Assembly: GCA_964533785.1 (NCBI GenBank)
Contig: CAZHNG010000057.1
Coordinates: 1 to 25,493, forward strand
Reading direction: 5' to 3'
Source of the DNA: JANQRV01 sp964533785
GTDB lineage: Bacteria; Bacteroidota; Bacteroidia; Chitinophagales; Saprospiraceae
Length of the DNA stretch: 25,493 nt
Below are positions 1-6,115 of the stretch, in pieces. How positions within the stretch are numbered: the stretch's first letter is position 1; every line of letters begins with the position of its first letter. The notes under the pieces were generated by a model, which saw only the letters and a program-made list of their open reading frames with translations, was not told where the DNA came from and ran no database searches. The position numbers and the translations under genes were made by a program.

Positions 1-387
1 CCACACTCTCACAGTCTTACTGACGATAATCGTCGGAATCTAACATCTTTCTCGGTAAAAATATAGAAAAGGAATCAGATGGGCAAAAAATAAAAGGCAG
101 CAGCAGGATCTAGACCCTGCATGCTGCTAATTCAAACTACTCTCTCAGTGGTCTATAAAGGTTTTCCAAAGACCGGGGCTTAGTCAATCTTGGAAAAAGT
201 GTTTGAAATAGGTTACGGATATAAAAAACCGTATGGATTAAATGAAGTAAAATTCAGTAATAAGCAGAGAAAGTTTGATTAGCAAATTCAGAAAATCGGT
301 ATTATTAGTTAAGTAAATAAAAAACGATGGAGACATCACTTTATTTCAAATAGCATTCAAATTCTTATTTTTTTAACAAAATTTGAT
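1..387. other. Non-coding region upstream of xerD with several inverted repeats
   Basis: No convincing reading frame is present on either strand. The region contains a small palindrome at 22-34 (GACGA, TAA, TCGTC). It also has an imperfect hairpin at about 96-128, with a GCAGCAGG-type arm against CCTGCATGCTGC. A third inverted repeat lies at 162-197 (TTTTCCAA against TTGGAAAA, with GAC/GTC pairing further in). None is followed by a T-run, so none is a clear terminator. The 60 bases before the xerD start are very A/T rich and hold near matches, but no exact match, to the Bacteroidota TAnnTTTG element. I recognise no RNA family here. Confidence 0.5.
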
Positions 388-1299
388 ATGGACTGGAAAA
401 CGGCGATAAAAGGTTTTAGCGTTTACCTGACTTTAGAAAAGGGGCTTGCCGGTAATTCCATATCTGCATACGTAGGAGATTTAAATAAACTATTGACCTT
501 TTTACAGATCAAATCGTCTTCCAGTACGCCACAAAATATTACTACTGAAGAGCTTAAGGAGTTTATTTTTTGGCTGAATAAGATGGGATTGGAGGCGCGA
601 TCCCAGGCCAGGATATTATCGGCGATCAAGACCTTTTTTAAGTATCTATTAGTAGAAGACCTGATCGAGGATGATCCTGCTACTTTGCTGGAAGGTCCCC
701 GTCTGCAGCGGAAACTCCCCGAGGTATTGTCTTACGAAGAAATACAGCAAATGCTGGGAACCATCGATTTGAGCGTTCCCCACGGCGTACGCAACCGGGC
801 GATGCTGGAAACCCTATATGCTTGTGGGCTGAGGGTTAGCGAACTGATCAATTTAAAGCTGACCAACTTGTACCTGGATATTGGGTTCTTAAAAGTGGTT
901 GGCAAGGGCAATAAAGAACGGATCGTACCTATTGGGGAATCCGCCGTGAAGCACCTTGAAATATACCTCGAACATATCCGAAAGCATCAGAAAGTCGATC
1001 CGGAGCACGAAAACTACGTTTTTCTGAACCGCAGGGGAAAGCGGCTTAGCAGGGTCATGGTATTTATGGTCGTGAAAGAAACTGCCCAATTAGCAGGCAT
1101 CGACAAGGCGGTCAGTCCGCATACTTTTCGCCATTCTTTTGCCACTCACCTGATCGAAGGTGGGGCAGACCTTAGAGCCGTCCAGGATATGCTGGGGCAC
1201 GAATCCATCCTCACTACTGAGATCTATACCCACCTGGATACGGATTTCTTACGAGAAACCATTCTGACCTGCCACCCGATGAATAGGAGGAAACAGTAA
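388..1299 (+). CDS. xerD: Site-specific tyrosine recombinase XerD
   Basis: This is a chromosome-dimer resolution recombinase of the phage-integrase (tyrosine recombinase) family, acting in the cytoplasm at dif with a partner Xer protein. The 303 residues match the usual XerC/D length. Residues 1-90 form the SAM-like N-terminal DNA-binding domain and about 110-295 the catalytic domain. The catalytic set is visible: R149 in CGLRVSEL, K173 in VVGKGNKER, H245 and R248 in HTFRHSFATHL, H271 in MLGHES and Y280 in TEIYTHLD. The N-terminus and length resemble Bacteroidota XerD more than XerC, but that split is a judgement. The gene stands alone; the gene downstream, gldB, is convergent. No dif site was recognised in the window. 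Confidence 0.93.
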   Translation: MDWKTAIKGFSVYLTLEKGLAGNSISAYVGDLNKLLTFLQIKSSSSTPQNITTEELKEFIFWLNKMGLEARSQARILSAIKTFFKYLLVEDLIEDDPATLLEGPRLQRKLPEVLSYEEIQQMLGTIDLSVPHGVRNRAMLETLYACGLRVSELINLKLTNLYLDIGFLKVVGKGNKERIVPIGESAVKHLEIYLEHIRKHQKVDPEHENYVFLNRRGKRLSRVMVFMVVKETAQLAGIDKAVSPHTFRHSFATHLIEGGADLRAVQDMLGHESILTTEIYTHLDTDFLRETILTCHPMNRRKQ

Positions 1300-1332
1300 T
1301 TATTTTTCCGTTCATAAAATTCAGATGATAAC

Positions 1333-1423
1333 CCCATAACCCATAACCCATAACCCATAACCAAATAACCCCATAACCAAATAACCCCATAACCAAATAA
1401 CCCCATAACCAAATAACCCATAA
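1333..1423. repeat. Short tandem array of 7- and 8-bp units (CCCATAA / CCAAATAA / CCCCATAA)
   Basis: Four contiguous copies of the heptamer CCCATAA (1333-1360) are followed by alternating octamers CCAAATAA and CCCCATAA (1361-1416) and a last CCCATAA (1417-1423). The array fills most of the space between the tail-to-tail genes xerD and gldB. All units share the shape C-rich then ATAA, so the array probably grew by slippage or unequal exchange from one unit. The open frames it creates on the minus strand are low-complexity artefacts. Confidence 0.95.
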
Positions 1424-1440
1424 CCATTACAAAACACTAT

Positions 1441-2490
1441 TCATCGTTGCGGTTTATACCGGGACTGGTCCAAAATAGCTTGCGCATCTTTTTCCTGTAA
1501 AAGGTCCTGCATGCCTTTTTCGGGAAAACGCCGCATATAGGCTTTAACGATCTGCCAGCCCAGCCAATTGGCTGTTCTTCCCGGAGCTTCCGGCGGCATA
1601 CCAGGGGAACTGGGGCTGGGTTCTACGTACTTCGCTATTTTTATCCACTCCGAGGAATAGACGAGATCTTGCTTTAGAAAAAAGGCCCACATTTCCAACT
1701 CATTATTATCAAGCCATTCGACTTGTGCGGGCGTCATTTCGAGTATAACCGTATCCTGAGTATAAGGCATAAGGTGATCCATTAAGTACAGCTTTTTTCC
1801 GTTGCGGATCATCATGTCCAGTAATCTTCGTTGTTGTGGCTGGCCAACGAGATCTTCGACGAGAGCCCCAATGGTCTTGGCTACGAGGTGATCCTTGTTG
1901 AAGGTCCGGGTGATATAACTGGAGAAATTCGGATTAATGGGATCAATGGATTGGTAAGGGAAGGTTTCGCCCAGGAAAAAATCCAATCCAACGGCCAGGG
2001 ATTGATCTTGGTAAATAAATGCCCCTACACCAAATTCGGATATAAAAGTTGTAACATCCGGGGTGGGCAGGTTGGGAAAATAGTATTTCAAAAACTGGAA
2101 TGCTTGTTTGAATTCCGCTTCAAACGGGGAAAAATCTTGAAAGAGCAGGGTGGTGGTATCGTAGAGTTTGCCAACGGCGTATTGATTTAAAAACTGTTCC
2201 ATGAATGCCAGGTGTTGTTGCCTGGAGTCGTTAGGGCCCGATGTTTGCAGGATCTGATTGAAATAAATGTCGCTGAAAACGGGATATTTGGCTTCCAGTA
2301 ATGCCAGTTCCTGGTCAAGATTTTCGGTGTCGAGGGAAAAGAGGTCTTGTTCGAATCGTCTCAGGTCCACTTCAACGGCCATATCAGAAACATCAGGAAT
2401 AGGCTCATTTACATCGCTTTGACAAGAGAAAAGGTACAGTATAATAGTGATAATAGAGAGATTTCTCGTTAATCTTGAAACAAGTTGCAT
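1441..2490 (-). CDS. gldB: Gliding motility lipoprotein GldB
   Basis: GldB is a cell-envelope lipoprotein required for Bacteroidota gliding in Flavobacterium; its biochemical role is unsettled. The 349-residue product has a lipoprotein signal with a hydrophobic run at about 11-22 and Cys23 in LFSC, followed by an acidic linker. The mature part begins with the family-typical VDLRRFEQDLFSLD and continues with YPVFSDIYFNQIL, GLDFFLGETFPYQ and a Trp-rich C-terminal part. The FLG-type segment recalls the DUF2268 protease-like fold, but I see no clear HExxH zinc site. It is monocistronic here: gldC is not next door, and the facing gene is a barrel protein. An exact TAnnTTTG element lies 26 bp upstream. 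Presence suggests gliding ancestry but does not prove motility, since non-gliders also carry gldB. Confidence 0.85.
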   Translation of the reverse strand: MQLVSRLTRNLSIITIILYLFSCQSDVNEPIPDVSDMAVEVDLRRFEQDLFSLDTENLDQELALLEAKYPVFSDIYFNQILQTSGPNDSRQQHLAFMEQFLNQYAVGKLYDTTTLLFQDFSPFEAEFKQAFQFLKYYFPNLPTPDVTTFISEFGVGAFIYQDQSLAVGLDFFLGETFPYQSIDPINPNFSSYITRTFNKDHLVAKTIGALVEDLVGQPQQRRLLDMMIRNGKKLYLMDHLMPYTQDTVILEMTPAQVEWLDNNELEMWAFFLKQDLVYSSEWIKIAKYVEPSPSSPGMPPEAPGRTANWLGWQIVKAYMRRFPEKGMQDLLQEKDAQAILDQSRYKPQR

Positions 2491-2515
2491 ATCGGGTAGA
2501 TTTTTTATAAAATGG

Positions 2516-2523
2516 CAAAACTA
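2516..2523 (-). promoter_or_regulatory. Candidate -7 promoter element of gldB (TAGTTTTG)
   Basis: Read on the minus strand, this octamer is an exact TAnnTTTG match, the Bacteroidota primary sigma-factor -7 consensus. It lies 26 bases before the gldB ATG, giving a leader of roughly 20 bases. No clear TTTG is seen at the -33 position. Confidence 0.4.
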
Positions 2524-2567
2524 TACAGCTGTGTGAAAATAGATTTTTAGGTATACGTTTAGCTGTA

Positions 2568-2575
2568 TATTTTTG
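2568..2575 (+). promoter_or_regulatory. Candidate -7 promoter element of the PorT-like barrel gene (TATTTTTG)
   Basis: This is an exact TAnnTTTG match 52 bases before the ATG at 2628, in the divergent intergenic region. A T-rich tract at 2544-2548 sits about 19 bases upstream, where a -33 TTTG would be expected, but it is not an exact match. Confidence 0.4.
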
Positions 2576-2627
2576 TTGATCTTTTCAAGCAAGTTTCCGA
2601 ACGGGACTTATAAAAAACCGCAATAGA

Positions 2628-3377
2628 ATGAAAAAAATTGCAATTACAACCAGTATTTTATTCCTAGTGTTTCAATGCTCTTGGGCACAGGTGGAGTTCG
2701 AAGATGTTCGTTTCGGGTTTCAATTGAGCCCTACTTTTTCCTGGATGTCCACCAATGTAACGACCATCAACAGCAGTGGCACTAACCTTGGATTAAAACT
2801 CGGGATGATAGGAGAATACTACTTTAGGGAAAATTACGCCTTAACCGGTGGGCTCGGCTTTGCTTTTAATGCTGGAGGTACGTTGTTATTTGATAATCCC
2901 GGCACCTTTTGGAGCGAAACAAATCTGCCCCCTGCGCTGGATACCATTGATTCGGGAGGAACGAAATTAAGGCACAATATTCAGTATGTCGAAATACCGA
3001 TAGGATTAAAGCTACGTACCAACGAATTTGGTTATATGAGTTATTTTGTGGAACCAGCGATTACCATTGGTATTAATACCCAGGCACGTGGTGAAATCAC
3101 GGGTACTGATAATGATCTCGCCAACTTGGAGGAAAAATTTGATATACGGCGCGAGGTAAATGCTTTGAATCTTGCCTGGGGCATCACCGGTGGCTTCGAA
3201 TACAGTGTCTCCCAGAGCATGGGGTTAATCGGAGGGTTGGGCTTCCAAACGGGGTTCACCGACGTCACCACAGATAATGCCGGTAATGTAGAATTCGACC
3301 CCCAAAGAGGGAATCGCAGGGATGATTCGAAGGCAACGGTTCATTCTATTATCATAAAACTGGGAGTGATATTTTAG
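2628..3377 (+). CDS. PorT-like outer membrane beta-barrel protein
   Basis: The product is a 249-residue secreted protein with an N-terminal signal peptide (MKKIAITTSILFLVFQCSWA, cleavage probably before QVEF). The rest is alternating hydrophobic/polar strands typical of the small outer-membrane beta-barrel domain common in Bacteroidota (OMP_b-brl_2 / PorT type). Examples are FGFQLSPTFSW, NLGLKLGMIGEYYF, YALTGGLGFAF, YVEIPIGLKLR and a C-terminal strand ending in VIF, a phenylalanine-terminated barrel signature. Function is unknown. Only some members of this fold belong to the type IX secretion system, and nothing here shows this one does. It diverges from gldB and precedes nadC by 74 bp. Confidence 0.75.
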   Translation: MKKIAITTSILFLVFQCSWAQVEFEDVRFGFQLSPTFSWMSTNVTTINSSGTNLGLKLGMIGEYYFRENYALTGGLGFAFNAGGTLLFDNPGTFWSETNLPPALDTIDSGGTKLRHNIQYVEIPIGLKLRTNEFGYMSYFVEPAITIGINTQARGEITGTDNDLANLEEKFDIRREVNALNLAWGITGGFEYSVSQSMGLIGGLGFQTGFTDVTTDNAGNVEFDPQRGNRRDDSKATVHSIIIKLGVIF

Positions 3378-3403
3378 ACTGAGATCGAGGCAACTTAGTT
3401 CTA

Positions 3404-3441
3404 TTCAAACTTGAACGCCATCTCATCTAATTGTATCTTTA
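3404..3441 (+). promoter_or_regulatory. Possible nadC promoter with a palindrome over the -33 region
   Basis: TTG at 3411-3413 and TATCTTTA at 3434-3441 (7 of 8 to TAnnTTTG) are spaced 20 bases apart, a suitable -33/-7 distance just before the nadC start at 3452. The -33 triplet lies within a perfect inverted repeat, TTCAA-AC-TTGAA, at 3404-3415, where a regulator could act. Both elements are short, so chance is possible. Confidence 0.25.
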
Positions 3442-3451
3442 TCAAAATTGA

Positions 3452-4327
3452 ATGCTAATGACGCTCATAAAAGAACAAGAACAACAACTGGAAGATTTCA
3501 TCTCTAAAGCGCTGCAAGAAGACATAGGATCAGGAGACCATACTTCTCAAGCTTGTATTCCGGAGGATATGACGAGTAAGGCGGCTTTACTGGTCAAAGA
3601 TCCTGGAATTATTGCCGGCGTAGAGGTAGCCCGTCATATTCTTGCCAAGGTTGACCCCACAGTCAGGTTTAATGCTCTCCTGGAAGATGGCAAACCAGTG
3701 AGTTACGGCGACGTAGCTTTTGAGGTGGCCGGGAACACGAGAGCTATATTGCTGGCAGAACGGTTGGTGCTTAATATTATGCAGCGGATGAGCGGTATCG
3801 CTACCTTAAGTAACCGGTTTAAGTTCGAGGTAGAAGACTTGCCCGTCACCCTGTTGGATACTCGCAAGACCACCCCTCTGTTACGGTTTTTGGAAAAGGA
3901 AGCGGTTAGGCTGGGAGGATGCCAAAATTATCGCAAAGGGCTGTATGATTGGATCATGATAAAGGATAATCATATCGATGCATGCGGTGGTATAAAAGAG
4001 GCTATTGAAAAAGTAGCGGCTTATCAAAAAGCAAAGGGTCTCAATCTGGGCGTGACCATTGAAGTGAGAAATTTAGTAGAATTATACCAGGTTCTGGAAG
4101 TAGGACAGATCACCCGCATAATGCTGGATAATTTTGAATTGCCAATCCTGCACGAAGCCGTAGCTATTGTCAACAAAAGGTACGAAACAGAAGCTTCGGG
4201 GGGCGTCAACCTCAATACCGTGCGGGCTATTGCTAAAACAGGAGTAGATTATATTTCAGTAGGTGCTTTGACGCATTCGGCGACCAGCCTTGATCTTAGT
4301 TTGAAAATTGTTCCCAAAGGAGATTGA
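3452..4327 (+). CDS. nadC: Carboxylating nicotinate-nucleotide diphosphorylase (quinolinate phosphoribosyltransferase)
   Basis: NadC converts quinolinate and PRPP to nicotinate mononucleotide, CO2 and diphosphate in de novo NAD synthesis. The 291-residue length is normal for the family. The N-terminal part contains EDIGSGDHTS (about 23-32). Substrate-binding motifs follow: ERLVLNIMQRMSGIAT (103-118), DTRKTTPLLR (136-145) and GGCQNYRKGL with KDNH (171-174). Further on are IEVRNLVEL, IMLDNFE and the terminal SVGALTHSATSLDLSLKI. The start is ATG at 3452; a second in-frame ATG two codons later is equally possible. No nadA or nadB is in the window. It faces the minus-strand oxidoreductase tail to tail with 33 bp between them. 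Confidence 0.95.
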   Translation: MLMTLIKEQEQQLEDFISKALQEDIGSGDHTSQACIPEDMTSKAALLVKDPGIIAGVEVARHILAKVDPTVRFNALLEDGKPVSYGDVAFEVAGNTRAILLAERLVLNIMQRMSGIATLSNRFKFEVEDLPVTLLDTRKTTPLLRFLEKEAVRLGGCQNYRKGLYDWIMIKDNHIDACGGIKEAIEKVAAYQKAKGLNLGVTIEVRNLVELYQVLEVGQITRIMLDNFELPILHEAVAIVNKRYETEASGGVNLNTVRAIAKTGVDYISVGALTHSATSLDLSLKIVPKGD

Positions 4328-4360
4328 TCAGCAGTCACAGGAGATAATAATAAAATCGGT

Positions 4361-5593
4361 TTAGTTTTTGCCCATAACAGCTCTGGCGGCAGATCTGCCG
4401 GCCTCCATTGCAGCGTTTAAGGACGGGTTTGACAAATAATCGCCCGCCAGATAAACCGTATCTGAAAACTGAAGGTCCTCGGCTTTAGGGGCGTAACTCA
4501 GGTCAGCTCGCTTGGGGAGTGCCTTGCTGATCGTATATTTTTTCAAAAATTCCAGATCACTAATGTTACAGTACCGGTTCAGATCTTCCTTGACTTTCTC
4601 TACAAGGCCAGCATCATCCAGTGTTTGTTTTTTGACTACTGTCGCCGATAAGAGCACTACTCCGTTGAAACTTTGAACATCAGAAACGTAGTGAAAGTTA
4701 TTCACTAGTGCATCAGGTTCTGCAATTAATCCGATGATCGGCTTTTTTAAAATAGAGGACTGTGCCTTGAAGTAAAAATTCGTGCAGGAGTGCCAGTCAT
4801 AATGAGGCGCCGTATAGTTAGATAGCATATTGGCGGGATCAGTTGCGATAATGATCGCGTCAGCGGTTAAAGTAGTGCCATCAGCCGTAATGATATCCTG
4901 GTCTTCCACTTTTTCTACTGTCGTATTTAACTGGATCTTAGAAGATTTCAACTTCTCTTTCAGATGCTCGGGGATCACTTTGATCCCGTATTGCGGGATC
5001 GCGGCATGACCTTCCGAAAACATTTTGTAAACAAACTGAAACATACGGCTGGAAGTTTCCAGGTTAGGCTCCAGGAAGATACCGGAGAAAAATGGCTTGA
5101 AAAAGGCTCGAATGATCTTCTCCGAAAAACCAAAAGACTGCAAAAAATGCAATGTCGTAGTTTCCGGCCCCAAAAAAATGGAACTGATGGATTGTTTTTT
5201 CAGTCGTTGGGATAATTGCAGAATTTTAATTTTATCCAGAACTGTTCCGATGGGAGCAAATAAGGTCGGCCACAAAAAAGACCAGTCACGAAGCGGATCA
5301 CCAATTGCGTATTGATTACCATTCTGGAAAACCACCGCTCCGGGTAAAAAAGTTTTCAAATTGAGTTGATCGTAGTTCAGGTATCTCTTGGCGGCCGGAT
5401 ATTGAGTTAACAAAACCTGGAAACCATGATCAAATAGAAACCCGCCTTCTGCATCTGTTTTAACTCTTCCGCCGACGCGGTTGCTTTTCTCGAGGATAAC
5501 AGGACTTATACCCGCCTGTTCTAATTCTAATGCTGCTATCAATCCACTTACTCCTGCCCCAATAATGTAGACTTTTTGCTGGTTTTTACTCAT
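4361..5593 (-). CDS. FAD-dependent oxidoreductase, flavin amine oxidase / phytoene desaturase-like
   Basis: The 410-residue product is a flavoprotein of the NAD(P)-binding/amine oxidase superfamily. It has an N-terminal dinucleotide fold GAGVSGLIAALELEQAG (12-28), an acidic ribose-binding ILEK and the superfamily signature RVGGRVKT (39-46). The C-terminal FAD signature is VYLAGDYLSNPSLNAAMEAG. The spacing fits protoporphyrinogen oxidase-like and carotenoid-desaturase-like enzymes, but the substrate cannot be read from the sequence. Its start overlaps the stop of the SRPBCC gene by 8 bases (5586-5593), so the two are almost certainly co-transcribed and translationally coupled. A lipid, isoprenoid or other hydrophobic substrate handed over by the SRPBCC protein is conceivable, as inference only. 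Confidence 0.82.
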   Translation of the reverse strand: MSKNQQKVYIIGAGVSGLIAALELEQAGISPVILEKSNRVGGRVKTDAEGGFLFDHGFQVLLTQYPAAKRYLNYDQLNLKTFLPGAVVFQNGNQYAIGDPLRDWSFLWPTLFAPIGTVLDKIKILQLSQRLKKQSISSIFLGPETTTLHFLQSFGFSEKIIRAFFKPFFSGIFLEPNLETSSRMFQFVYKMFSEGHAAIPQYGIKVIPEHLKEKLKSSKIQLNTTVEKVEDQDIITADGTTLTADAIIIATDPANMLSNYTAPHYDWHSCTNFYFKAQSSILKKPIIGLIAEPDALVNNFHYVSDVQSFNGVVLLSATVVKKQTLDDAGLVEKVKEDLNRYCNISDLEFLKKYTISKALPKRADLSYAPKAEDLQFSDTVYLAGDYLSNPSLNAAMEAGRSAARAVMGKN

Positions 5594-6050
5594 TTTGCGT
5601 CTGACTGAGGTTGTTAAAGTACTCCTGGTAAATCCTTTTTCTGGGACTGAAACCTAAATAAATCATCGGATAAAACAAAATACTCAATAAGATATTTGAA
5701 CCTTGAAATGAAATATCATCAATGATCAGGGACGTATCTTCAGAAAGCTTTCGAACGATGTGTTTATGTCGCCAAAAAGAAAGACCAGGAGGTAGTTTTA
5801 TACCCTCGTCGATAAAATAGGCTTCCTTCTCATTCTCCCCATCCTCGGTAATATCACTGATCCAATCCATTTTTAAAGGACTCAAAAACCGCAAATGTAC
5901 CCGGTTCCCCTTTTGGGAGCCAGTGAATTCCACGATCTCAACTTTAGCATTCCTGGGTAGTAAGGCTTCAAAAAGTTGACGGTCAAATTTTTCCATTACT
6001 TTTCGGTAATGGCCTTTCACTTTAGTTTCCAATCGTATTTGCATGGGCAT
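5586..6050 (-). CDS. SRPBCC-family ligand-binding protein
   Basis: This is a 154-residue cytosolic protein of the START/Bet v 1-like (SRPBCC, polyketide cyclase-type) superfamily. It opens with a beta strand (IRLETKVKGHYRKVMEKFD), then an alpha segment with LFEALLP. Antiparallel strands follow (KVEIVEFTG, NRVHLRFL, EAYFIDEGIKLPPG, SLIIDDISFQG). The last third is a long hydrophobic helix region (ILLSILFYPMIYLGFSPRKRIYQEYF). Such Bacteroidota proteins are usually described only as SRPBCC ligand-binding proteins. It is the first gene of a two-gene operon with the FAD oxidoreductase. The ligand is unknown. Confidence 0.7.
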   Translation of the reverse strand: MPMQIRLETKVKGHYRKVMEKFDRQLFEALLPRNAKVEIVEFTGSQKGNRVHLRFLSPLKMDWISDITEDGENEKEAYFIDEGIKLPPGLSFWRHKHIVRKLSEDTSLIIDDISFQGSNILLSILFYPMIYLGFSPRKRIYQEYFNNLSQTQNE

Positions 6051-6115
6051 TAAATAGCTGATTTGGTCAGATCAACAGCCCGAAATGGAGTTTTGTTCGT
6101 TACCAAGACCCAGGC

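Noticed and set aside
1333..1423. CRISPR array
   Set aside because: Units are 7-8 bp with no spacers and no cas genes nearby; the same applies to 19275-19324.
1214..1427. Two minus-strand open frames with repeated Tyr-Gly-Leu-Trp/Val-Met-Gly residues
   Set aside because: They are translations of the CCCATAA/CCAAATAA array and the end of xerD, with no independent coding support.
1831..2190. 119-codon plus-strand frame
   Set aside because: Fully antisense to gldB, whose frame has a signal peptide and family motifs.
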